A stretch of DNA of 64,000 nt from Pseudoramibacter sp. (GTDB lineage: Bacteria; Bacillota; Clostridia; Eubacteriales; Eubacteriaceae), in contig NZ_JAKVLT010000001.1 of the NCBI RefSeq assembly GCF_022484225.1, positions 992,001 through 1,056,000 on the forward strand, in the 5' to 3' direction. The notes under the pieces are model-generated. The model saw nothing but the letters and a program-made list of their open reading frames with translations, was not told the origin of the DNA and did no database searches. Numbering within the stretch: the stretch's first letter is position 1; each line of letters begins with the position of its first letter. Shown here piece by piece: positions 54,909 to 63,528 of this stretch. A program made the position numbers and the translations under genes.

Positions 54909-55712
54909 ATGTGTGAATTGTTTGCATTTTCATCAAAAAACCCGAAGGACCTCACAGAAGTCCTGACCCAGTTTTACGCCAGAAGCGTCAACCAGCCCAA
55001 CGGCTGGGGCCTGGCAGAATACGACGACGCGGGGCGGATGTGTATGCATAAAAGCCCGGAACGGGCGGTCGATTCAAAGGTCCTGCCTCATTTGATCGGC
55101 CAGGGCATTCCCCGCAAACGGGTCCTGGGCCACATCCGCCTGGCGACGGTGGGCAGCATCAACGTGAAAAACTGCCACCCCTTTGTGGCTTACGACGGCA
55201 CCGGCCGGGAATGGACCCTGGTTCATAACGGCACGGTCTTTAACAGCGCGGCGCTGATCCGCTATTACAGACGTCAGGAAGGGGAAACGGATTCGGAACG
55301 GCTGCTGCTGTATCTGATGGACCTCATCGACGAAAAGACCCGCCGGGTCGGTCATCCCCTCGACAAAGACGAACGCTTTGACGTGATCCAGAGCATGCTC
55401 GCGTCGATCGCGGACCGGAACAAACTGAATCTCTTTATTTACGACAGCGAACAGTTTTACGTGCACGCCAACAACGCGCCGGCGATGCTGTATTACCTCG
55501 AAGACAAGACCCCGGGGGATGAATCTCTGATGTTTGCGACCCAGCCCTTTACGGAAGGAGACTGGAAAGAAGTGCCGAAGACCCGGCTTTTGGCCTTTAA
55601 CGACGGGAAATTTACCCGGGAAGGGGTCAATCATCACATCATGTTCCACAGCGATTATTACCGGATCATGCTGGAACCGACCCATCCGGAAATGGATTTT
55701 TCGTTTCTTTAA
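54909..55712 (+). CDS. Class II glutamine amidotransferase, YafJ-like
   Basis: 267 residues beginning MCELFAF, with catalytic Cys2 exposed after Met removal; GWGLAEYDD, HIRLATVGSIN, CHPF and VHNGTVFN are the glutaminase motifs of the GATase_4 group. It should hydrolyse glutamine and hand ammonia to a partner, but lone YafJ-type proteins have no known partner. It has its own AGGAGG and leaves a 130-base gap after the glutamate synthase terminator, so it is probably a separate unit. Confidence 0.87.
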   Translation: MCELFAFSSKNPKDLTEVLTQFYARSVNQPNGWGLAEYDDAGRMCMHKSPERAVDSKVLPHLIGQGIPRKRVLGHIRLATVGSINVKNCHPFVAYDGTGREWTLVHNGTVFNSAALIRYYRRQEGETDSERLLLYLMDLIDEKTRRVGHPLDKDERFDVIQSMLASIADRNKLNLFIYDSEQFYVHANNAPAMLYYLEDKTPGDESLMFATQPFTEGDWKEVPKTRLLAFNDGKFTREGVNHHIMFHSDYYRIMLEPTHPEMDFSFL

Positions 55713-55730
55713 TTTTTATATTCATCATCA

Positions 55731-55769
55731 AAAAACAGGCTGATAGTTCAATCTATCAGCCTGTTTTTT
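55731..55769. terminator. Bidirectional terminator between the YafJ-like and PqqD-like genes
   Basis: AAAAACAGGCTGATAG-ttcaat-CTATCAGCCTGTTTTT. It touches the PqqD-like stop codon. Confidence 0.9.
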
Positions 55770-56151
55770 AGTCTGCGGGTTTCATAAAGCGCATGAATTC
55801 GTAGCTTTCGACGATTTCAAAAAACTTCAGCAGCCGGTCGTACAGAGGCTCGGCCTTTTTGCCGAATCGGGCGCGGACTTTCTTGGCGATGGTCTTGATG
55901 TTCGTCTTGCCGTCGCACAAGGGCCAGATGAAGCTGTCCATTTCGTCGAGGTGAATCTGCGAATATTTCGGCTTGTGGGCAATTTTCTGAAAAATGCGGT
56001 TCATCACCCCTTTGTTTTCGACAAAGAGGGTGACTTTGCCGTCGTCAGCCATTTCTATTTTCACAATTTTTTCTGTGACCACCGGGATGTAAGCCTCGTA
56101 GAGGCGAATGATTTCATCCCGGCTGCGTTTTTGCTTTTGTCTTTTTTTCAA
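55768..56151 (-). CDS. PqqD-like small protein
   Basis: 127 residues. A basic N-terminus (KKRQKQKRSRDE) precedes a PqqD-like winged-helix fold: HLDEMDSFIWPLCDGKTNIKTI in pieces, then ARFGKKAEPLYDRLLKFFEIV. PqqD proteins bind leader peptides of radical-SAM-modified peptides, but no radical SAM gene or precursor is here. It is placed 2 bases after the OPT transporter, apparently co-transcribed with pepV and OPT, so it may have a different, peptide-binding role (inferred). Confidence 0.78.
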   Translation of the reverse strand: MKKRQKQKRSRDEIIRLYEAYIPVVTEKIVKIEMADDGKVTLFVENKGVMNRIFQKIAHKPKYSQIHLDEMDSFIWPLCDGKTNIKTIAKKVRARFGKKAEPLYDRLLKFFEIVESYEFMRFMKPAD

Positions 56152-56153
56152 TT

Positions 56154-58088
56154 TTATTCTGCCTTTTCAGGCGCTTCTTTTTTGCCCTTGGTGAACATCA
56201 CGGTCAGCGCGATCATGACAGCGAAGAAGATCAGGGAACCGGCAAAGCCGGCCGCCGGACTTAAGTTCAGAACCCCGGACAAATCGATCTTGTCGGCAAC
56301 GCCGAGAACCGCGAACACGGCCAGGAGGATGCCCACGATGCCTTCCCCAGCGATCATGCCGGAGCAGTACAGAATGCCGCGGTTGACGGTGGTTTTCTTG
56401 TCTGCTTCATCCTTGTATTTTCTGCGGTCGAAGAAGAGGCGCACCAGTCCGCCGACCATGATGCACGCGTTGAGCTGCACCGGCAGGTACATCCCGATGG
56501 CGAAAGGCAGCACCGGAATGCCGAGAATTTCGACGACAACCGCAAAGGCCGCGCCGGAGATCACGAGACCCCAGGGCAGCTGGCCGCCCATGACCCCTTC
56601 GATGATCATTTTCATGAGCACGGCCTGCGGCGCCGCGAGTTCTTTGGTGCCGAAGCCCCAGGCCGCGTTGAGCAGATAGAGGACGCCGCCGATGGCGATG
56701 GCCGAGACGATGACACCGATGATTTCGCCGATCTGCTGTTTTTTCGGCGTCGCGCCGACGAGATAGCCGGTCTTCAAATCCTGAGAAGTATCTCCAGCGA
56801 TGGCCGCGATGACGCAGATGACGGTGCCGATGGCGATGGCTGCCTTCATGCCCGCTGCGCCGGTGGTGCCGGTCGCTTTTAAGATAATGGTTGAGAATAA
56901 CAGGGTCGCGATGGCCATCCCGGAAACCGGGTTGTTGGACGAGCCGACGATCCCGACCATGCGGGAAGAGACGGCGGCGAAGAAGAAGCCGAAGACGACG
57001 ATGAGGACCGCGCCGCCGATGCCCACGGGAATCTGGGGCAGCACCGCGGTCAGGACGATGAGGATGATGATCCAGGTGATAACCGTCTTCATGCTCAGGT
57101 TCTGGTTGGTCCGCAGCATGCTGGAACCCTGACCCTGAGCGAGGTCTTTCATCGAATCTCTGAAGGTGGTGACGATCATCGGCAGGGCTTTAATCAGGGA
57201 GATGACCCCGCCGGCAGCCAGGGCGCCGGCGCCGATGTAGCGGACGTAGGAGCTCCAGATCTGGCTGACGCCCCCTGCGGCAAACATCTTTGCAATCGTG
57301 GTCGTGCCCGGATACATGACGGTCTTGCCGCCGAACAGGACGATCAAGGGAATGATGAACAGCCAGGAAATGACGCCGCCGCAGAACATGTAGGAAGAAA
57401 TCTTCGGTCCGCAGATATAGCCCACGGAGAAGACCGCCGGATAAATCTGTGTGCCGATCTGGCCGGCGTAGCCGCCGATCCCCTTGCTCGGGGTGTTCAT
57501 TTCGCTCGGAACGAGCTTCAGACCGTCAATTAAGAATTTAAATCCTGAGGCAATGCCGAGACCGGCAAATACCGTCGAAGCGGCGCTGCCGCCTTTTTCG
57601 CCGGCGAGGAGCACTTCTGCGCAGGCTGTGCCTTCAGGATAAGGGAGCACCCCGTGTTCCTTGACGATGAGGGCGTTGCGCAGGGGCACCATGAAGAAGA
57701 CCCCGAGGAGCCCGCCGATCATGCAGATGATCATGATTTCGATGAGGCCCGGTTTGCCCATAACCCCTTCCTTGGCCCACAAAAACATCGCCGGCAGGGT
57801 GAAGATCGCCCCTGCAGCTAAGGATTCCCCGGCAGACCCGACAGTCTGGACGATGTTGTTTTCCAGAATAGAATCGCGGTGCAGCACCATGCGGATGATC
57901 CCCATGGAAATGACCGCCGCCGGAATAGAGGCGGAAACCGTCATCCCGACACGCAGGCCCAGGTAGGCATTGGCTGCGCCAAAGACGACGGCCAGGACAG
58001 CCCCCATGACCACTGAAAACACCGTCATTTCCGGCACGATTTTTTCGGCCGGGATGTACGGCTTAAAACCAGAATTGTTCTCGTTCAT
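56154..58088 (-). CDS. OPT-family oligopeptide transporter
   Basis: 644 residues with about fifteen hydrophobic segments. Motifs: EMTVFSVVMGAVLAVVFGAANAYLG in pieces at residues 19-43, PYPEGTACAEVLLAGEKGG, and GSSNNPVSGMAIATLL. The family imports small peptides by proton coupling. It lies between pepV (38 bases upstream) and the PqqD-like gene (2 bases downstream), making an uptake-and-cleavage operon for di- or short peptides. Confidence 0.92.
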   Translation of the reverse strand: MNENNSGFKPYIPAEKIVPEMTVFSVVMGAVLAVVFGAANAYLGLRVGMTVSASIPAAVISMGIIRMVLHRDSILENNIVQTVGSAGESLAAGAIFTLPAMFLWAKEGVMGKPGLIEIMIICMIGGLLGVFFMVPLRNALIVKEHGVLPYPEGTACAEVLLAGEKGGSAASTVFAGLGIASGFKFLIDGLKLVPSEMNTPSKGIGGYAGQIGTQIYPAVFSVGYICGPKISSYMFCGGVISWLFIIPLIVLFGGKTVMYPGTTTIAKMFAAGGVSQIWSSYVRYIGAGALAAGGVISLIKALPMIVTTFRDSMKDLAQGQGSSMLRTNQNLSMKTVITWIIILIVLTAVLPQIPVGIGGAVLIVVFGFFFAAVSSRMVGIVGSSNNPVSGMAIATLLFSTIILKATGTTGAAGMKAAIAIGTVICVIAAIAGDTSQDLKTGYLVGATPKKQQIGEIIGVIVSAIAIGGVLYLLNAAWGFGTKELAAPQAVLMKMIIEGVMGGQLPWGLVISGAAFAVVVEILGIPVLPFAIGMYLPVQLNACIMVGGLVRLFFDRRKYKDEADKKTTVNRGILYCSGMIAGEGIVGILLAVFAVLGVADKIDLSGVLNLSPAAGFAGSLIFFAVMIALTVMFTKGKKEAPEKAE

Positions 58089-58126
58089 TTGATAAAATTA
58101 TCCCTTCTATAAAAATCATAAAATCT

Positions 58127-59521
58127 TTAGGCGCACAAACGGACAATCGCATCGGCGTAAATTTTCGCTGCGGTGAGCAGATTGTCCAGATCGAAGAATT
58201 CGTCTGCGCCGTGCATGCGGGTATCGACGCCGTCGAAAACTGCGCCGAAGGCCACGCCGTTTTTCAGTTCATGGACGTAGGTGCCGCCGCCGATGGCGAT
58301 GCATTCGCCCTTTTTGCCGGTGACCGCTTCGTAAGAGGCCAGAAGCTTCTGCACAAAGTCAGAATCCTTTGGCACCACGTGGGGCGGAATCATCCCCGGA
58401 GTCGACCAGTCAAAACCGGCGTCCTGAACAGTCTTTGCTGCGACAGCTTCGCAGTTTTCTTTGGTCGCCATGACGGGCGTGCGGGCGTCAAAGGTAAATT
58501 CGGCGTGGGTCGGGTCGACGTGATACAGGTCGAGGGTGCACGTCAGGTCGTGAGAGTCTTCATCCGCCATCTTGATGCCGATGCCGGAGCCGTCGGTGAC
58601 CCCGTAGGGGAAGAGCTTCGGAATCTGGCTCACGGTCTTCTGCATTTCGGAAGGATAGAGCGGCAGCTTTGAAATCAAAATCATCGCGGCCAGGCCGGCG
58701 TTGCGGCCGTCTTCCGGCGTCGAGGCGTGGGCGGAGTGGCCGATAATGGTGACTTCGTCATCGCCGGTCTTTTCAATTTTCACTTCGCACTGGGCGGCGA
58801 CATCGTCGAGAATGTTTTGATTGGCGTCGATATCCAGGCCTTCGAAGCGGATCACCGCTTTCTGGGGCACCGCGTTGAAGGCGATCCCGGCGTCGAGGCT
58901 CAAAACCCGGGGCAGGGTTTTGTCTTCAGCACAGTCTTTGGAGAGGATGCCCTTGAACTGTCCCTTTTCGATGTTGATGATCGGGAAGTTCGCGTCCGGA
59001 GAGAAGGTCATTTCTGCTTCAGGTTCCGTCGCGTAGTAGTGGGCGATGTCGTGGGAGCCGGTTTCTTCGTTGGCCCCCATGATGAAGCGCACGCCTTTTT
59101 TGAGTTTCACGCCGTTTTCTTTGAGAGCGCGCATCGCGTACAGGGCGGCGACGAGGGGCCCCTTGTCATCGCTGACGCCGCGGCCGTAGAGGCGGCCGTC
59201 TTTTTCGATGACCTTAAAGGGGTCGGTGACCGTCCAGCCTTCGCCGGCGGGCACGACGTCGGTGTGGCACAAAATGTCGAGGGTTCTCGGCAGATCCTGG
59301 TCATAATCGGCAGTGCCGACGTAATTGTCGTAATTGGTCACGGCGAAGCCGTAATTCTTCGCCAGTTCCAGGGCTTTATTCAAGCTCTGGTAAGGGCCGT
59401 CGCCGAAAGGCTTGCCGTCTTCGGGTTCGCCTTCGACAGAATTGATGGCACACAGCGCCTTGATGTCGGCGATCATATCCGGCAAATGGGCATCGAGCCA
59501 CGCATTGACTGTTTCGTTCAT
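58127..59521 (-). CDS. pepV: PepV-type M20 dipeptidase
   Basis: 464 residues, normal for PepV. Zinc ligands in DILCHTDVVPAGEGW and YGRGVSDDKGP, the catalytic glutamate in GANEETGSHD, and a His in IGHSAHASTPEDGRNAG; GGGTYVHEL lies near the end. It cleaves dipeptides in the cytosol. First gene of the pepV-OPT-PqqD operon; GGAATAG precedes the ATG. Divergent from the dehydrogenase gene. Confidence 0.92.
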   Translation of the reverse strand: MNETVNAWLDAHLPDMIADIKALCAINSVEGEPEDGKPFGDGPYQSLNKALELAKNYGFAVTNYDNYVGTADYDQDLPRTLDILCHTDVVPAGEGWTVTDPFKVIEKDGRLYGRGVSDDKGPLVAALYAMRALKENGVKLKKGVRFIMGANEETGSHDIAHYYATEPEAEMTFSPDANFPIINIEKGQFKGILSKDCAEDKTLPRVLSLDAGIAFNAVPQKAVIRFEGLDIDANQNILDDVAAQCEVKIEKTGDDEVTIIGHSAHASTPEDGRNAGLAAMILISKLPLYPSEMQKTVSQIPKLFPYGVTDGSGIGIKMADEDSHDLTCTLDLYHVDPTHAEFTFDARTPVMATKENCEAVAAKTVQDAGFDWSTPGMIPPHVVPKDSDFVQKLLASYEAVTGKKGECIAIGGGTYVHELKNGVAFGAVFDGVDTRMHGADEFFDLDNLLTAAKIYADAIVRLCA

Positions 59522-59645
59522 AGTTCGATCTATTCCTTTCTGTATTCAATACAAATTAATAAGACTTAATAGTATTATTTTAGCATTATTTAAGATTTTA
59601 TGTAAAAAAATTATTTTAATTATATAAAGTAATAAATTATTGGGT

Positions 59646-59674
59646 TTGTATTTGAAGCAAAAGCGTGATACACT
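59646..59674 (+). promoter_or_regulatory. Possible promoter of the 2-hydroxyacid dehydrogenase gene
   Basis: TTGTAT (59646-59651), 17-base spacer, TACACT (59669-59674). Confidence 0.5.
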
Positions 59675-59708
59675 GCGTGAGAAAATTGATACAAAGAGGG
59701 GAAGAAAA

Positions 59709-60713
59709 ATGCAAAATCAAAAACCAGTCAAACTCATCGCCTACGGCTGCCGGGACGATGAAATGCCAACTTTAAAAGCCTTTCAAAACCGGGAAGATTT
59801 AGAACTGAAGATCGTCGAGGCACATTTAAGCACCGACAATGTTTGCCTCGCCGAAGGTTTTGACGGCGTGTCCATCGAAGGGCTGAGCCAGTCGGACGCC
59901 GCGATTTTTAAGGCCCTCGCCGGGTACGGCATTCATTATTTTTCGACCCGCACCGCCGGCTACAACCGCTTGGATCTCGCGGCGGCGAAAAAATACCAGA
60001 TTCACTGCGCCAACGTGCATTATTCGCCTTACAGCGTCGCCGAGTACACCGTGATGCTCATGCTGGCCTGTCTGCGCAAGTTTATTCACATTATCGCCAG
60101 ATCAGCGGTCATGGATTATTCCCTGGCGGGCATGCAGGGCCGGGAGCTGCACAACATGACCGTCGGCATCGTCGGCATGGGCCATATCGGCAAAACCGTG
60201 GCCAAATGTTTGTCGGGGTTCGGCTGCCGCCTCATTTCCTACACGCCGCATCCGACAGCGGAAACCGACGCCCTGGCCAAAGCCGTCTCGAAAGAAACCC
60301 TGTTCAAAGAAGCAGACATCATCACCCTGCACACACCACTGACTCAAGACAATTACCACATGATCGACAAAGACGTCATTGCCCAAATGAAGGACGGGGT
60401 GGTGATCATCAACACGGCCCGGGGCGGCCTCATCAACACCTGGGATCTCATCGACGCCGTGGAAAGCGGCAAGGTCAGCGCTGTGGGCATTGACTCCTTC
60501 GAACACGAAGAAAACGTGATCCAGATCGACCACGAAAGCAGTTTGATCCACAACCGCAGCCTGCTCGCCCTGAAAGCCTACCCCAATGTCATCGTCTCGC
60601 CCCACGCGGCATTTTACACCGATCAGTCGTCCAAAGACATGGTCACTGTCTCCCTTAACGGTTTGATGGCCTGGCTTCGCGGCGAAAACAATCCCAACGA
60701 AATCGCGTATTAA
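59709..60713 (+). CDS. D-2-hydroxyacid dehydrogenase (D-lactate dehydrogenase-like)
   Basis: 334 residues from ATG 59709 (GAGGGGAAG upstream). D-isomer-specific fold: GIVGMGHIGKTVAKCLSGFG near residue 150, catalytic Arg in NTARGGLIN, acidic GIDSFEHEE, and catalytic His in VSPHAAFYT. It reduces a 2-keto acid such as pyruvate or phenylpyruvate. After the second Rossmann strand the usual Asp (YDP) is Thr (YTPHP), suggesting relaxed or NADPH preference (inferred). Monocistronic with its own terminator. Confidence 0.9.
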   Translation: MQNQKPVKLIAYGCRDDEMPTLKAFQNREDLELKIVEAHLSTDNVCLAEGFDGVSIEGLSQSDAAIFKALAGYGIHYFSTRTAGYNRLDLAAAKKYQIHCANVHYSPYSVAEYTVMLMLACLRKFIHIIARSAVMDYSLAGMQGRELHNMTVGIVGMGHIGKTVAKCLSGFGCRLISYTPHPTAETDALAKAVSKETLFKEADIITLHTPLTQDNYHMIDKDVIAQMKDGVVIINTARGGLINTWDLIDAVESGKVSAVGIDSFEHEENVIQIDHESSLIHNRSLLALKAYPNVIVSPHAAFYTDQSSKDMVTVSLNGLMAWLRGENNPNEIAY

Positions 60714-60725
60714 TCAGCTTTTTGC

Positions 60726-60749
60726 AGCCCGCTTTGTGCGGGCTTTTTT
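60726..60749 (+). terminator. Terminator after the dehydrogenase gene
   Basis: AGCCCGC-tttgt-GCGGGCT followed by TTTTT. Confidence 0.92.
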
Positions 60750-60775
60750 CGTTAAAAGAAGTTAAGTTAATAAAT

Positions 60776-60822
60776 TTTACACTTTACATGGACTTTACAT
60801 AAGCCGTCTTTCAGATTTTACA
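60776..60822 (+). promoter_or_regulatory. Pho box upstream of pstS
   Basis: Four TTTACA copies at 60776, 60783, 60794 and 60817. The 60783-60794 pair has the 11-base period of Firmicute PhoP sites. A TAAAAT at 60832-60837 may be the -10. It implies PhoP activation under phosphate limitation. Confidence 0.72.
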
Positions 60823-60890
60823 AAGCCTCAGTAAAATGATAATCGAAGTTTGTGAGAGACAAACGAGAATTATTAATGAAGGAGTTCAAA

Positions 60891-61739
60891 ATGAAGAAAA
60901 AGTTTTTGCTTTTGGCAGCTGCTTTTGTGGCGGCACTGACGTTTGCCGGATGCGGCAAAGGGAGCGGCGCAATCAACGTTGTGTCCCGTGAAGATGGTTC
61001 CGGGACCCGCGGCGCATTCATCGAACTGACAGGCGTTCAGGAAGAAAGCGGCGGCAAGAAAGTAGATAAAACGACAGATAAAGCCACGATTTCAAATTCA
61101 ACAGAAGTCGTGATGTCAACCGTCAAAGGTGACACCAACGCCATCGGCTATGTTTCCCTCGGTTCTTTGAGCAAAGATGTCAAAGCCGTCAAGATCGAAG
61201 GGGTTGCACCTTCTGTTAAAACTGTCAGCGACGGCAGCTACAAGATCAGCCGTCCGTTCAACATCATGACTAAAGGCGATCCGTCAGGTGTTGCACAAGA
61301 CTTCATCAACTACATCATGTCTTCAGACGGACAGGCCGTCATCGAAAAGAACGGCTACGTCAAAGTTTCCACCAACGGCGCTTACAGCGGCACGAAACCA
61401 TCCGGCAAAATCACCGTCGGCGGTTCTTCCTCCGTTACACCGGTTATGGAAAAACTGAAAGAAGCTTACGAAAAAGTGAACCCGAACGCAACGATCGAAG
61501 TTCAGGAATCTGACTCCACCACAGGGGTTGCCAATGCAGCCAAAGGCACACTGGATATCGGGATGGCTTCCAGAGATCTCCAGGGTTCTGAATTAAACGA
61601 AGGCCTCAAGGTTACCAAGATCGCAAAAGACGGCATCGCCGTGATTGTCAACAAAGACAACAGCGTAGACAACCTGACCCTCAAACAAGTCAAGAACATC
61701 TACACTGGCAAGATCACAAGCTGGTCAGACGTTAAATAA
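60891..61739 (+). CDS. pstS: Phosphate-binding lipoprotein PstS, circularly permuted
   Basis: 282 residues from ATG 60891 (AAGGAG upstream). Lipobox LTFAGC with Cys21. The order of the phosphate-binding halves is reversed relative to classical PstS: the segment normally C-terminal (INVVSREDGSGTRGAF at residues 28-43, ISRPFNIMTKG, NGYVKV) comes first. The normally N-terminal segment (GKITVGGSSSVTPVM at 172-186, LDIGMASRDL, ITSWSDV) comes last. Each half is present once, so this is a permutation, not a duplication. The function as high-affinity phosphate receptor is supported by pstCAB downstream. I recall similar clostridial sequences, so it is probably a lineage form. Confidence 0.88.
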   Translation: MKKKFLLLAAAFVAALTFAGCGKGSGAINVVSREDGSGTRGAFIELTGVQEESGGKKVDKTTDKATISNSTEVVMSTVKGDTNAIGYVSLGSLSKDVKAVKIEGVAPSVKTVSDGSYKISRPFNIMTKGDPSGVAQDFINYIMSSDGQAVIEKNGYVKVSTNGAYSGTKPSGKITVGGSSSVTPVMEKLKEAYEKVNPNATIEVQESDSTTGVANAAKGTLDIGMASRDLQGSELNEGLKVTKIAKDGIAVIVNKDNSVDNLTLKQVKNIYTGKITSWSDVK

Positions 61740-61776
61740 TTAAATCTCACACTTTAACCTGAAAGGAGACTTCGCT

Positions 61777-62649
61777 TTGAAGCAATCGAAGCATCCGGGT
61801 CAGGGAAAAGAAAAAACAATGCAGGTCGTGTTTGCGGCCTGCGCTTGCATTTCTATCCTTGCAATTTTCCTGATCTGTATTTTCTTATTCGCAAACGGTC
61901 TTCCGGGTATGGCGAAGATCGGCTTCGGAAAGTTCCTGGGCGGCACCGTCTGGCGCCCGGCCAATAACTTATACGGCATTCTGCCGATGATCGTCGCCAG
62001 TATCGAAGTGACCATCGGTGCCTTGATCATCGGGATTGTCATCGGCGTGCTCACCGCGATCTTCCTGGCTTTCTTCTGCCCGAAGAAACTTTACGCGGTG
62101 CTTAAGCCCGGCATCAATCTGCTGGCAGGGATTCCGTCTGTTGTCTACGGCTTCTTCGGTTTGATGGTTGTCGTCCCGATGATCCGCAACACCGCCGGCG
62201 GCGCTGGCTTGTCCATGCTCGCAGCCTGCATCATTCTTGGCATCATGATTCTGCCAACCATCATCACGATGAGCGAAACGGCGCTGCGCGCCGTCCCGAC
62301 GAGCTATTATGAAGGGTCCCTGGGACTCGGCGCGACCCACGAACGCTCCATTTTCCGCGTCGTGGTGCCAGCCGCAAAATCCGGTATTTTCGCTGGAATC
62401 ATCCTGGGCGTCGGCCGGGCCATCGGGGAAACCATGGCCGTCATCATGATCGCCGGCAACCAGGCCGTCATGCCTCACAGCCTCTTCGCAGGAGTCCGCA
62501 CCATGACCGCCAACATCGTTTTGGAAATGGGATATGCAACAGACTTGCATCGTCAGGCCCTGATCGCGACAGCCGTCGTGCTGTTTGTCTTCATCCTGAT
62601 CATCAATATTTGCTTCTCAATCCTTAAAAACAAAGGAGACCATCATTGA
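61777..62649 (+). CDS. pstC: Phosphate ABC permease PstC
   Basis: 290 residues, TTG start with AAGGAGAC 7 bases upstream (an ATG at 61819 would cut into the first helix). Six membrane helices; LAGIPSVVYGFFGLMV and the EAA-like loop YEGSLGLGATHERSIFRVVVP typical of PstC in pieces near residues 180-200. It forms the channel with PstA. It overlaps pstA by 4 bases. Confidence 0.93.
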   Translation: MKQSKHPGQGKEKTMQVVFAACACISILAIFLICIFLFANGLPGMAKIGFGKFLGGTVWRPANNLYGILPMIVASIEVTIGALIIGIVIGVLTAIFLAFFCPKKLYAVLKPGINLLAGIPSVVYGFFGLMVVVPMIRNTAGGAGLSMLAACIILGIMILPTIITMSETALRAVPTSYYEGSLGLGATHERSIFRVVVPAAKSGIFAGIILGVGRAIGETMAVIMIAGNQAVMPHSLFAGVRTMTANIVLEMGYATDLHRQALIATAVVLFVFILIINICFSILKNKGDHH

Positions 62650-63509
62650 AGACATCAAATGTTGAAATTTCAAATCAAACACCCCATGGCAAAGGAGAGG
62701 CTAAAGTCTTAAAGGCCCTCGTCTGGGCGGCGGGCATCATCACCATGGCCGTGCTGCTCGTCATCGTGCTGACGGTTCTCATCAACGGTCTTCCGCACAT
62801 CAAGCCCAGCCTGTTCTCGATTCACTACAACACGAAGAACGTGTCCCTGTTCCCGGCCATGATCAACACGCTGACGATGGTGGGGCTGTCCCTGCTGTTC
62901 GCCGCGCCGATCGGCATTTTCTCAGCCGTTTACCTGGCGGAATACGCCAAACGGGGCAGCAAGTTCGTCGCCTTTATCCGGCTGACGTCTGAAACCCTGA
63001 CCGGGATTCCGTCCATCATCTTCGGGATCTTCGGGATGCTGATGTTCGTCGACGCCTGCCACATGGGCTACTCCATGCTCGCCGGTGCATTGACCCTGGC
63101 CCTGATGATCCTGCCGGTCATCATGCGGGCCACAGAAGAAGCTCTGCACGCGGTTCCCGACAGCTACCGGGAAGGCAGCTTCGGCCTCGGCGCCGGCAAA
63201 CTGCGCACCATCTTCAAGATCGTGCTGCCTGCCGCGACACCGGGTATTTTAGCCGGGGTTATCCTCGGGGTCGGCCGTGTGGTCGGCGAAACCGCCGCTT
63301 TGATCTACACCGCCGGGACCGTCGCCCAGATTCCGAAAAACATCATGGGCTCCGGCAGAACCCTGGCCGTTCACATGTACAGCCTGTGGACAGAAGGGAT
63401 GAATGTCGACCAGTCCTACGCGACCGCTGTCGTCCTGTTGGTCGTCGTGATTATTTTGAATCTGATTTCCGATTTAATTGCGAAAAAAGTCAACAAAGCC
63501 AATCAATAA
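62646..63509 (+). CDS. pstA: Phosphate ABC permease PstA
   Basis: 287 residues, TTG start with AAAGGAGAC 6 bases upstream. Six membrane helices; TGIPSIIFGIFGMLMF and the cytoplasmic loop YREGSFGLGAGKLRTIFKIV. It pairs with PstC. The two adjacent permease genes both using TTG with strong ribosome sites is notable. Confidence 0.93.
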   Translation: MKTSNVEISNQTPHGKGEAKVLKALVWAAGIITMAVLLVIVLTVLINGLPHIKPSLFSIHYNTKNVSLFPAMINTLTMVGLSLLFAAPIGIFSAVYLAEYAKRGSKFVAFIRLTSETLTGIPSIIFGIFGMLMFVDACHMGYSMLAGALTLALMILPVIMRATEEALHAVPDSYREGSFGLGAGKLRTIFKIVLPAATPGILAGVILGVGRVVGETAALIYTAGTVAQIPKNIMGSGRTLAVHMYSLWTEGMNVDQSYATAVVLLVVVIILNLISDLIAKKVNKANQ

Positions 63510-63528
63510 ATGAGGAGTATCTGACTGA

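Noticed and set aside
60891..61739. PstS duplication or fusion of two binding proteins
   Set aside because: Each half-domain motif occurs once and total length is normal, so it is a permutation.
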